This document shows positions 1 to 6,818 of a stretch of 11,425 nucleotides of DNA, one piece after another (position 1 is the stretch's first letter; each line of letters starts with the position of its first letter). The notes beneath the pieces were generated by a model, which saw only the letters and a list, made by a program, of their open reading frames with translations, ran no database searches and was not told the origin of the DNA. The translations under genes were made by a program, and so were the position numbers. Origin of the DNA: Myxococcales bacterium (GTDB taxonomy: Bacteria; Myxococcota_A; Polyangia; Polyangiales; JADJMO01); the NCBI GenBank assembly GCA_021783935.1, contig JAJXTK010000141.1:1-11425 (forward strand), written 5' to 3'.

Positions 1-444
1 GCGCACGTCTTCGTCGGCGAGCGACGACGGGGCGCCGCCGGGGTTCGCGCTCGTGGCGGTGAGCGGGCCGCCGAACGCGCGCACGAGATCGAGCGCGGGC
101 GAGGCGCCGGGCACGCGCACCGCGACCTTGCCGCGATAGCGCAACAGCGGGTGCAGCGACTCGGCGGCGTCGAGCGCGATGGTGAGCTGCCCGGGCCAGA
201 AGCGCGCGGCGAGACGGCTCGCCATGGGCGGCACCTCGCGCACGAGCGCCGGCCAGGCCTCCGTGCCCGGGATCAGCACCGCCGACGCCTTCGCCTCCTC
301 GCGCCCCTTGAGCGCGAAGACGGCCTCCACCGCGCTCGGCCGCCGCGCGTCGGCGCACAGGCTGAAGAAGGTCTCGGTGGCGACGGCCACCACGCCTCCG
401 GCGCGCAGGTGCTCGAGGGCCTTGTTGCGATCCGACGTGATCAC
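1..444 (-). CDS. Sua5/YrdC/TsaC-family protein (L-threonylcarbamoyladenylate synthase-like), 3' end outside window
   Basis: This is the N-terminal 148 residues of a Sua5/YciO/YrdC-domain protein; the gene runs off the left edge, so no stop is seen. The family condenses threonine, bicarbonate and ATP into threonylcarbamoyl-AMP for the t6A37 modification of ANN-decoding tRNAs in the cytoplasm. Visible signatures are the early strand and turn GGVVAVATET (16-25), the nucleotide-binding KGR (46-48), FWPGQLTI (82-89), VAVRVPG (107-113) and TATSANPGG (129-137), the hallmark SAN motif. The GTG start at 444 is chosen because GGAGG lies just upstream and the first residues, VITSDRNKAL, fit the usual family N-terminus; no other in-frame start lies close upstream. 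Oddly, the usual T-[DE]-T-[VF]-Y-G-L reads TETFFSL (Y to F, G to S), and KGR is followed by EEAKASAVL instead of a Pro-rich PxxxPL stretch. It could therefore be a divergent paralogue and not the housekeeping enzyme. Family assignment is firm; exact function is less so. Confidence 0.85.
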   Translation of the reverse strand, partial: MITSDRNKALEHLRAGGVVAVATETFFSLCADARRPSAVEAVFALKGREEAKASAVLIPGTEAWPALVREVPPMASRLAARFWPGQLTIALDAAESLHPLLRYRGKVAVRVPGASPALDLVRAFGGPLTATSANPGGAPSSLADEDVR

Positions 445-530
445 GGGCGCGCCTCCGAGGCAGAGCGCGCGCGGTTCGACGCAAGGACGACGACGATGGT
501 GGGACGCATCCGACTCCGACGCCCGACTGA

Positions 531-549
531 CGCATAGACGCCCTATGCG
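531..549. promoter_or_regulatory. Perfect inverted repeat, possible operator
   Basis: CGCATAG (531-537) and CTATGCG (543-549) are perfect reverse complements separated by ACGCC. The site lies about 90 bases upstream of the YrdC-like start, in one of the less GC-rich patches of the gap, and its TATGCG/TAGGGC strings could also serve as a -10 region reading leftward. Its symmetry fits a dimeric regulator site, but no regulator can be named. A chance palindrome is possible. Confidence 0.35.
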
Positions 550-636
550 GATGGGTGGGGGGGATCGGCGAGTGTCGCGCTCTCGCAACGAGCCCGCAAG
601 TCCCCTGCCAAGCCAAGCGCCAGCCGAGAGCCAATC

Positions 637-685
637 AACCGGCGAGCAACCGGCGAGCAAGCGGCCAGCAAGCGGCCAGCAAGCG
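637..685. repeat. 11-bp tandem repeat, four units plus a partial fifth
   Basis: Two copies of AACCGGCGAGC (637-647, 648-658) are followed by two copies of AAGCGGCCAGC (659-669, 670-680) and a five-base start of another unit. A 10-base relative, AAGCGCCAGC, sits just upstream at 615-624. The paired identity (two of one variant, then two of another) indicates stepwise slippage duplication. An 11-base period is not a multiple of three, which argues against a translated repeat. Confidence 0.8.
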
Positions 686-1086
686 ATCCATGCGCTCGAC
701 GCGCATCCTTCGATTCAAACGGCTCGCCACGAGCGTTTCGAGATCCAGGGTCTCGGCAGGCTGCGCTTGCGCGGCGTGCACGCACGAGCCGGTTGGCGCC
801 GCGCACGCCGTGGGGTTCCGGTCCGCCGCCGCGTCTGCCGTCGACGACCGCGGCGCGCGTGTGCGCCAGAAGGACAGCGCGGGCGTTCGCAACGCTGGCC
901 GCTCTCGTGCACTGGCGGGCTCCCAGCGCGGGGCCGCCCTAGGCGGCGCGCGACGCGGAGCGGGTAACCGCACGCGCAGCGCAGTTCGCCCTCAGTGGTT
1001 CGCGACGCGGGCTGCCGGAGCGGCGCCGCGGCGGGGTGCGGGAGGAGCCGGGAGCTTTCGCGGGGAGCGCGAGGAGCAGGAGTGCC

Positions 1087-1737
1087 ATGCAGACGATCCA
1101 AGCCGAGCTGAGCGAAGCGATCGCAGCGTCTGACCGGGAGCTCGTGGAGCGCGCGATGACGGGGGACCGAACGGCGCTCTCGACGCTGCTTCAGCGCTAC
1201 AAGCCGATCGTGACGAGACACCTCCAGCGCTATCCGGTCGACGACGCCGATCGCAAGGATCTGCTCCAGGAGGCGATGCTGCAGGTCGTCCGTAAGCTGC
1301 ACACCTTCCGGGGCGACGCCCAGTTCAGCACCTGGCTCTATCGAGTCACGGCCAACGCGGCGCTCATGAAGATGCGCAGCGAGCGGCGCCGTCGCGCGAC
1401 GAGCCTCGACGACTCCAACGCGGAGCTCGAGGCGCAGCCGATCGCCCCGCCGGGCGGCGAGTGGGCGGAGAACGCGCAGTCGCGGCTCGAGCACTGCCAG
1501 CTCAACGTGCGCCTCGAGCGCGCGCTCGCGCAGCTGCCCGAGGGCTACCGCGAGGTCGTCATCGAGCACTACCTCGAGGGGCGAACGCTGCAGGGGGTGG
1601 CGGACAACCTCGGCACCACGGAGAGCGCCGTGCGCTCGCGCCTGCACCGCGCGCGCGCCTCGCTGCGCCGCATGCTCGCCGACCTGGGCGCCCCGGTGCA
1701 CGCAGAGCCGGAGCTGATCGGCGAGGCGGCAGCGTAG
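1087..1737 (+). CDS. ECF-type RNA polymerase sigma-70 factor
   Basis: A 216-residue extracytoplasmic-function sigma factor. Region 2 spans about residues 30-103 and includes DRKDLLQEAMLQVV (55-68) and the -10-recognition/melting stretch FRGDAQFSTWLYRVTANAAL (74-93), followed by a basic MRSERRRR. A 35-45-residue linker rich in Pro, Gly and acidic residues leads to region 4 at about 143-199, with LPEGYREVVIEHYLEG (150-165) and the helix-turn-helix TTESAVRSRLHRARASLRR (177-195) that contacts the -35 element. The ATG at 1087 has AGGAG-type sequence (within 1072-1082) at proper distance; an earlier in-frame start at 1036 would add a low-complexity extension and is less likely. No anti-sigma factor with a zinc-binding motif or single membrane helix follows; the next gene is a thioesterase 130 bases on. 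Regulation could be transcriptional, by the short C-terminal tail, or by a distant partner. ECF subgroup and regulon are unknown. Confidence 0.93.
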   Translation: MQTIQAELSEAIAASDRELVERAMTGDRTALSTLLQRYKPIVTRHLQRYPVDDADRKDLLQEAMLQVVRKLHTFRGDAQFSTWLYRVTANAALMKMRSERRRRATSLDDSNAELEAQPIAPPGGEWAENAQSRLEHCQLNVRLERALAQLPEGYREVVIEHYLEGRTLQGVADNLGTTESAVRSRLHRARASLRRMLADLGAPVHAEPELIGEAAA

Positions 1738-1867
1738 GGGTCGAGCGGGCGGCTGTCCCGGAGCGCGAGCCCGCGGCGCGTGCTTCGCAGACGACGTGAC
1801 GCGTGGCGCGGCTCGGGGGCGCGCGCTCACGCGCGGTGCGAGGCGCGCGTCGTGGTAGTGCGGGGGC

Positions 1868-2353
1868 GTGCCGCTGCCGAACCTCCCCGCCGCCGATGGC
1901 CCCGGTGCGGCCTCGCGGAGCGTCATCCCCGTGCGGGTGCGCTTCGCCGAGACCGACCTGATGGGCATCGTCCATCACTCGAGCTACCTGCTCTATTTCG
2001 AGGAAGCGCGCGTCGAGTACTTGGCTCGACGCGGCGCCGTCTACCTCGAGTGGGTCGCCCGCGGGATGCACTTTCCGGTCATCGACGCCCGCTGCCGCTA
2101 CCGCACCGCGGCGCGCTTCTACGACCTGCTCGAGATCGAGACCTGGATCGGCGAGGCCTCGCGCGCGACGGTGCGCTTCGACTACCTCGCCCGCCGTGGC
2201 GACGACGTCGTCGCCGAAGGCTGGACGTTGCTCGCGTGCATCGACGACGCGCGGCGCCCCCGGCGCATCCCACCGGAGGTGCTAGACCAGATGCTCGGGC
2301 CGGAGCGCCAAGGCGTGGCGCCGAGCATCCGTCCGACGACGAGCAGTGCCTGA
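1868..2353 (+). CDS. Acyl-CoA thioesterase, 4-hydroxybenzoyl-CoA thioesterase/YbgC-FadM type
   Basis: A 161-residue single hotdog-domain protein that should hydrolyse acyl-CoA (or a related thioester) to free acid and CoA in the cytoplasm. The family signature is plain: VRVRFAETDLMGIVHHSSYL (22-41), where Asp30 matches the catalytic Asp of the D-x-M/x-G-V/I-V pattern, then YFEEARVEYL (43-52) along the central hotdog helix. RCRYRTAARFYD (75-86) and the strand TVRFDYLA complete the fold, with length typical of the family. The C-terminal 20 residues are disordered-looking. The GTG at 1868 is the best start, but the family core only begins near residue 20, so a shorter form is possible. There is no clear Shine-Dalgarno; TAGTGC ends six bases before the start. 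It is co-directional with the sigma factor but without Tol-Pal neighbours, so the ybgC name is not assigned. Confidence 0.88.
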   Translation: MPLPNLPAADGPGAASRSVIPVRVRFAETDLMGIVHHSSYLLYFEEARVEYLARRGAVYLEWVARGMHFPVIDARCRYRTAARFYDLLEIETWIGEASRATVRFDYLARRGDDVVAEGWTLLACIDDARRPRRIPPEVLDQMLGPERQGVAPSIRPTTSSA

Positions 2354-2393
2354 AAATTCGACCTGTTCGCGCGCTTGGGGGTAGGTGTCCCAC

Positions 2394-3443
2394 ATGGTGC
2401 GCAGAGGTGGTTTCCTTCGCTCCGTCTCTCTCGCCTTCTTGGCCCCCCTCGGTGCGTGCGCTGGCCCTACGGTAGAGGTTGTCGACGCGTCGCCGAGCGC
2501 GCCGGCCGAGGCGACGTCGGGCGCGACGCCGAGCGCGACGGCCGGCCGGTCGAGCGCGAAGCTCGAGGCCGCCGCGCCGCTCGATCGCGATGACGACATC
2601 CTCCTCGCGGTGCGTCGCGGCGGGAGCTTCGACGCCTCGAGCTTCCTCGCGACGGGCATCGCCTCCCCGGTGCCGCCGAGCGTGCTCGCCGACCTGGCGG
2701 CGCCGGCCACCCCGCTGGCCAAGCGCGGGCTCTCGCTCACCGAGCCGCCCGAGGCGCCCGATCCAGCGCTGGCCGACGATCCGCGCTGCCCGCAGGGGAT
2801 GCAGCTCGTCGAGGGGGAGTCGTGCTGGGACGTGCGCCACGAGTGCACCGACCCGATGCCGAACGACCCCGCCGGCCGCTGCCGCTCCTACAAGAAGGGG
2901 GCGGACGAGTGCGTGCCGCCGAAGAAGGACCTCAAGTTCTGCATGGACCGCTACGAGTGGCCTGGCGTCCCCGGCGCCAAGCCGCGCGTGATCGTCACGT
3001 ATTACGAGGCCGAGCGGCTCTGCAAATCGATCGGCAAGCGCATGTGCGAGGAGCAGGAGTTCTACCTCGCGTGCGAGGGGCCCGAGCATTGGCCCTTCGC
3101 CTGGGGGCACGAGCGCTATCCGAGCACGTGCAACATCGACCGCCCCTGGGCGAGCGTCGACTGGGGCAAGTGGTCGACCGACCCATACGAGGAGGCCGAG
3201 CGGCTCGATCAGGCGCTGCCCATCGGCACGAGCAAGTGCTGGAGCCCGTACGGCATCCACGACATCGCGGGCAACGTCGACGAGTGGACGCACGCGCGAC
3301 AGGGGCGCGACCTGCTCGGCTCGCTCAACGGGGGCTACTGGGGGCCGGTCGCCAACGCGTGCCGCTACGTCACGACCGTGCACGGGCCCGAGTTCGCGTT
3401 CTACCAGATCGGCTTCCGCTGCTGCGCCGACGCGAAGGAGTGA
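2394..3443 (+). CDS. Lipoprotein with C-terminal FGE/SUMF1-like (C-type-lectin fold) domain
   Basis: A 349-residue predicted lipoprotein. The N-terminus has an MVRRG basic start, a short hydrophobic core and the lipobox LGAC with Cys22 as lipidation site. Residues 23-60 are a Ser/Ala/Thr-rich linker. From about 131 there is a Cys-rich lead-in (RCPQGM, SCWDVRHECTD), then an FGE-sulfatase/SUMF1 fold: KFCMDRYEWPG (181-191), VTYYEAERLCKSIGKRMCEE (201-220), FAWGHERYPS (235-244), GIHDIAGNVDEW (287-298) and IGFRCC (339-344). True FGE oxidises a sulfatase Cys to formylglycine; here the GGYWGPVANACRY segment (313-325) does not show the two-cysteine active site, and no sulfatase is nearby, so a binding or structural role is more likely. 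About a dozen Cys suggests disulphides outside the cytoplasm. ATG 2394 is preferred over GTG 2385 because it gives a compact signal peptide. I infer the envelope location from the lipobox. Confidence 0.85.
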   Translation: MVRRGGFLRSVSLAFLAPLGACAGPTVEVVDASPSAPAEATSGATPSATAGRSSAKLEAAAPLDRDDDILLAVRRGGSFDASSFLATGIASPVPPSVLADLAAPATPLAKRGLSLTEPPEAPDPALADDPRCPQGMQLVEGESCWDVRHECTDPMPNDPAGRCRSYKKGADECVPPKKDLKFCMDRYEWPGVPGAKPRVIVTYYEAERLCKSIGKRMCEEQEFYLACEGPEHWPFAWGHERYPSTCNIDRPWASVDWGKWSTDPYEEAERLDQALPIGTSKCWSPYGIHDIAGNVDEWTHARQGRDLLGSLNGGYWGPVANACRYVTTVHGPEFAFYQIGFRCCADAKE

Positions 3444-3474
3444 GCGAGGGCGCGCGCGCAACTACAACGGCGCC

Positions 3475-3502
3475 TTGTGGGCCCGCGCCACTCTCGTAGC
3501 AT
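3475..3502 (+). promoter_or_regulatory. Candidate housekeeping-type promoter for the vWA lipoprotein gene
   Basis: TTGTGG (3475-3480) and TAGCAT (3497-3502) lie 16 bases apart, 22 bases before the ATG at 3525, with a GGAGG ribosome site in between. Spacing and partial consensus fit a sigma-70 promoter; in so GC-rich a sequence this is suggestive but not proven. Confidence 0.3.
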
Positions 3503-3524
3503 TCGGGGGGCGGAGGCTTTCACG

Positions 3525-5312
3525 ATGCTTCGTCGCGCCGTCCCCCTCGTCGCTTGTGCGCTTGTCGCCGCCTGCTCGGGCTCGAGCACGAGCGGCGGGC
3601 CGACCACCACGCCCGTGCTCGACGCCGGCGACGACACGGGCTTCGTGCTCGGCGACGACGCCACCGCCGACAGCCAGTTCGCGATCAAGACCTACCAGCT
3701 CACGCCGACGAACGCGGTGCTGAAGATCGACACCGCGACCGCGGGCTCGGTCGCGACGCAGGACTACACGCTCACGATGACCGAGAACGGCGTCGACACC
3801 GACGTCAGCGCGGCGAGCACCTTCACGGTCGACGATCCGACGCTCGGCAGCTTCTCGGGCAACCACTTCACCTCGACGACGGCGCTGCCGCCCGGGGTGC
3901 TCGGCCGCACCACGCAGGTGCGCGCGGAGCCCGGCAACGGCATCGCCAACGTCACCGTGATCGCCCTGCGCACGACGGGGGCGCTGGCCGACTTCTTCTT
4001 CACGGTCCCCTACCAGAAGCTCCCGATCCCGCCGAAGGACACGCTGGTCTTCGGCACCAAGCTCAAGCAGGTCGACGTCGCGTTCCTCATGGACACGACC
4101 GCGTCGATGGGGGGCGAGATCGCGAACCTCCGCGACACGTTCTCGACGCCGAGCACGGGGATCGTCGCGCAGCTCAAGGCCAAGATCACCAACGTCGGCT
4201 TCGCCGTCGCGAGCCACCAAGACTTCCCCGTCGCGCCGTTCGGCTACGACGGCTCGTCGGGCGGCGCGGCCAACGTCCCCTACCAGCTGCTCACCAGCCT
4301 CGGCATCAACCCGAACGCGTCGATCGCCCAGAGCGCGTTCGACCTGCTCGTGCCGTACATGGGCGGCAGCCTCTCGGAGGCGCAGTACGAGGCGCAGTAC
4401 CAGCTGCTCACCGGCGAGGGGTTCGCGTGGACGGCGCCGAAGGCCGGCTCCATCGCGCCGAAGCCCGCGACGTTCAGCGGCGGGGCGAACTGGCGGCCGG
4501 GCTCGTTGCCGATCGTCGTCGAGATCACCGACGCCGGCTGGAACGACGCGGCCGACTACACCGCCGCCGAGGGGACCAAGCTCTCGCCGCACTCGCGCGA
4601 TCAGGTCGTCGACGCGTACGTGAACAAGGTGCGCGGCCGCTTCGTCGGCGTGCAGGCGGTGATCCCTGGCCCGAGCGGCGGCCTCGACACGCCTTGCACC
4701 GACGGCGCCACCGCCTCGTGCGACAGCGCGCGCGGCTACGGCGAGGCCGTCGACATGGCGACCGCCACCGGCAGCGTCGTCGACCCGTCGGCCTTCGGCG
4801 GCGCGTGCGGCGGCAAGTGCTGCACCGGCCCGGCCGGCGGGGGGATCGCACCCGACGCCTCGGGCAAGTGCCCGCTCGTCTTCCAGGCGAAGACCGACGG
4901 CACCGGCGTCGGCACCTCGATCATCAACGGCATCATCGCGCTCAGCGTGGGGGCGACCTTCGACGTCACGGCGATCCCCTCGAACGACGCGACCAACCTC
5001 GACGCCTCCGGCAAGCCGGTCGACGCGACGAAGTTCATCGCGAAGATCCGCGCGATGGGCGAGGGGGACGCGACGCACGGGTGCAACTCGCACGCGGTGA
5101 ACGCGACCTCCGACACCTTCCTCGGCGTCACCGTCGGCACGCCGGTCTGCTTCGAGATCACCGCGGGCGAGAACGACAGCGTCCCGGCGGCGAGCCAGCC
5201 GCAGTTCTTCCGCGCGTTCATCTCGGTCGTCGGCATGCCCGGCGCGGTCAAGCTCGAGGACCCGCGGCAGGTGCTCTTCCTCGTGCCGCCGAAGGAGCCG
5301 ACCGCGCAGTAG
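3525..5312 (+). CDS. Lipoprotein with von Willebrand factor A-like domain
   Basis: A 595-residue predicted lipoprotein. The signal peptide MLRRAVPLVACALVAAC ends in a lipobox (LVAAC, Cys17), followed by a Ser/Gly/Thr and acidic linker to about residue 50. Residues 50-165 look like a beta-rich Ig/Big-type domain. VDVAFLMDTTASM (183-195) is a vWA first strand with a MIDAS motif of D-x-T-x-S form (Asp190, Thr192, Ser194), and PIVVEITDAGWND (329-341) has the place of the later metal-binding Asp. The vWA fold normally binds a divalent metal and a protein ligand at the cell surface. Within and after it sit large insertions, including a Cys-containing patch at 391-449 (TPCTD, ASCD, GGACGGKCC, GKCP). 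GGAGG eight bases upstream sets the ATG at 3525. It follows the FGE-like lipoprotein by 81 bases and converges on the next gene with 31 bases between stops. The ligand is unknown. Confidence 0.85.
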   Translation: MLRRAVPLVACALVAACSGSSTSGGPTTTPVLDAGDDTGFVLGDDATADSQFAIKTYQLTPTNAVLKIDTATAGSVATQDYTLTMTENGVDTDVSAASTFTVDDPTLGSFSGNHFTSTTALPPGVLGRTTQVRAEPGNGIANVTVIALRTTGALADFFFTVPYQKLPIPPKDTLVFGTKLKQVDVAFLMDTTASMGGEIANLRDTFSTPSTGIVAQLKAKITNVGFAVASHQDFPVAPFGYDGSSGGAANVPYQLLTSLGINPNASIAQSAFDLLVPYMGGSLSEAQYEAQYQLLTGEGFAWTAPKAGSIAPKPATFSGGANWRPGSLPIVVEITDAGWNDAADYTAAEGTKLSPHSRDQVVDAYVNKVRGRFVGVQAVIPGPSGGLDTPCTDGATASCDSARGYGEAVDMATATGSVVDPSAFGGACGGKCCTGPAGGGIAPDASGKCPLVFQAKTDGTGVGTSIINGIIALSVGATFDVTAIPSNDATNLDASGKPVDATKFIAKIRAMGEGDATHGCNSHAVNATSDTFLGVTVGTPVCFEITAGENDSVPAASQPQFFRAFISVVGMPGAVKLEDPRQVLFLVPPKEPTAQ

Positions 5313-5343
5313 CGCCCATCGCGGCCGTTGCTCGACAGCGCCC

Positions 5344-6807
5344 TCAGCGCAGATCGGGCTCGGTCATGCCCGCGTAGCCGACGCTGACCAGGAACGCCGC
5401 GTTCGGGCGCGCGTCGGCGCCGACGAGGCCGATCGAGGCCGCGAAGCCGAGCACGAAGGGCTTGAGGAAGATCTCGTCGCCGAGCGTGAGGGCGAGCGAG
5501 GTGCCGCCGGGGACCGTGATGGTCGGGGCGTTGTCGGTGTAGGTCGTGTAGCGCGCCTCGAGGCCGACGAACGGGTTGAGGTACGAGGTCGACCCGCTCG
5601 CGAGGTTCGGGATCGACAGCGGCGCGAAGGCGACGCTCGCGAGCCACGTGGTCGAGCGGCCGCTGTCTGGCGCGTTGCAGGTCGGGTCGGTCGCCGGGTT
5701 GCACGAGGCGTTCGCAGACCAGCTGCCGAATTGAACGCCGACGCCGATGCGCAGCGGGACGGCCGACGCGTGCCACGAGCCCGCGATCGAGAACGCGCTG
5801 GTGCGGATCGCGTCGTGGCCGAACGTGTAGGCGTAGCCGAGGTCGAAGGTGAGCGCCTGCGCGCCCCAGCTGGCCGAGCGATCGACCCGATCGTCGCGCT
5901 CGCGCAGCTGAGCGGGGGGGAAGCACCCCTCTGCCCGCGCGACCATCGGCGCGGGGCACGAAGGGCTCCCCGCGCACCCCGCGCGCCCGTCCTCGCGCAC
6001 GCCCCAGTGCTGCCCGGGCCAGCAGCAGTGCTCGGCGTCGGTCGCGAGCATGCCGGGCTCGCAGAGGCGCAGCGCGTGGCAGCCGTCGGGGCCGAGCTCG
6101 AACCCCTCGGGGCAGCTCGCGACGCCGATGCACTCGCGCGTCGCCCCCGACCACTCTTGCCCGGGCCAGCAGCAGTGCACGCCGTCGCCCGCGCGCTGCA
6201 TCCCCTCCTCGCACTGCATGCCGCAGCTCTCCCCCTCGGCGACGGTGCCGGTCGGGCAGCGCGGGGCCCCGCGGCATCGGCCGCTCTGCTCCCCCCAAGT
6301 CTGGCCGGGGAAGCAGCAGTGGCCGGTCGGGTCGAGGACCTTGAGGTCGTCGCACACCGGCGCCGTCGATCCGGGGGGCGGCGCGGCCTTCACGCACGCG
6401 CTGCCGCTCCACGACTCGTCGGCGCGGCAGCGGGGCACGCACACGTGATCGCGGTAGCTCTCGCCCGCGGCGCAGCGATCGACGCAGCCGCGCGCGGTGG
6501 GGAACTGCGACGGCGCGCAGGCGAGCGGCGGCGTCGGCGTCGGGGCCGCGGTGCTCGTCGGGCGCGTGTTCGACGTCGCGTTCGACGTCGCGGTCGGCTT
6601 CGGCGCGGCCTCGACGCACCGCGAGGTCCCGCCGCTGGTGCGCTCGAGCTTGCCGGGGGGGCAGTTGCAGACGGCGGTCTTCGGGTTCGGGCGGCCGCCG
6701 GGGCCGCAGACGAAGTTCTCGGCCGCGATGGCGACCGGCGCGAGCGCGCAGGCGGCCGCGAGGCACGCGACACGGGCGAGGCTGCCGATCGGGCGAGGCG
6801 CGTGCAT
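5344..6807 (-). CDS. Secreted Cys-rich CCxPGQ-repeat protein with probable beta-barrel C-terminus
   Basis: A 487-residue exported protein. A classical signal peptide (about 1-29, ending AIAA before ENF) precedes a Cys-rich segment, a Thr/Pro/Ala-rich linker (70-95) and more short Cys pairs. Three units begin HCCFPGQTW (163-171), HCCWPGQEW (211-219) and HCCWPGQHW (260-268), spaced 48-49 residues, each followed by a pattern like C-x-G-x-x-x-C-P-x-G and a final GC or SC. After about 305 the cysteines nearly stop and alternating strands appear: TFDLGYAYTFG, SIAGSWHAS, PLRIGVGVQFGSW, NPFVGLEARYTTY, LKPFVLGFAASIGLVG and AAFLVSVGYAG, which look like outer-membrane beta-barrel strands. The ATG at 6807 follows a GGGGG ribosome site and lies 11 bases past the upstream kinase stop, so the two are almost surely one operon. 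I infer an envelope protein working with the kinase; no enzymatic motif is seen. Confidence 0.83.
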   Translation of the reverse strand: MHAPRPIGSLARVACLAAACALAPVAIAAENFVCGPGGRPNPKTAVCNCPPGKLERTSGGTSRCVEAAPKPTATSNATSNTRPTSTAAPTPTPPLACAPSQFPTARGCVDRCAAGESYRDHVCVPRCRADESWSGSACVKAAPPPGSTAPVCDDLKVLDPTGHCCFPGQTWGEQSGRCRGAPRCPTGTVAEGESCGMQCEEGMQRAGDGVHCCWPGQEWSGATRECIGVASCPEGFELGPDGCHALRLCEPGMLATDAEHCCWPGQHWGVREDGRAGCAGSPSCPAPMVARAEGCFPPAQLRERDDRVDRSASWGAQALTFDLGYAYTFGHDAIRTSAFSIAGSWHASAVPLRIGVGVQFGSWSANASCNPATDPTCNAPDSGRSTTWLASVAFAPLSIPNLASGSTSYLNPFVGLEARYTTYTDNAPTITVPGGTSLALTLGDEIFLKPFVLGFAASIGLVGADARPNAAFLVSVGYAGMTEPDLR

Positions 6808-6818
6808 GGACCCCCTGC

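Larger units (their letters stand above)
445..1086. other. Long intergenic region without a convincing gene
   Basis: About 640 bases separate the YrdC-like gene (minus) from the sigma factor (plus), so the two genes are divergent and both promoters should lie here. Frames open across it give Arg/Ala-rich low-complexity peptides, lack domain motifs, and do not show the strong G/C third-position bias of the neighbouring genes. It holds a 7-bp-arm inverted repeat at 531-549 and an 11-bp tandem repeat at 637-685. I see no tRNA, rRNA or clear intrinsic terminator. Confidence 0.6.

Noticed and set aside
690..1133. Open frame on the plus strand before the sigma factor, with Cys-containing start
   Set aside because: Third codon positions are not G/C-biased as in real neighbours, the product is Arg/Ala/Gly low complexity, and it overlaps the sigma factor start.
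2394..3443. Bona fide formylglycine-generating enzyme with a sulfatase target
   Set aside because: No sulfatase in the window and no two-cysteine active-site pattern in the C-terminal segment.
3462..5093. Long open frame on the minus strand opposite the vWA lipoprotein
   Set aside because: It is an Arg/Ala/Val-rich mirror of a GC-biased gene; the plus strand has a lipobox, MIDAS motif and ribosome site.
5313..5343. Bidirectional terminator between the convergent genes
   Set aside because: Only repeated GCGCCC in direct orientation is seen; no stem with a T-run on either strand.
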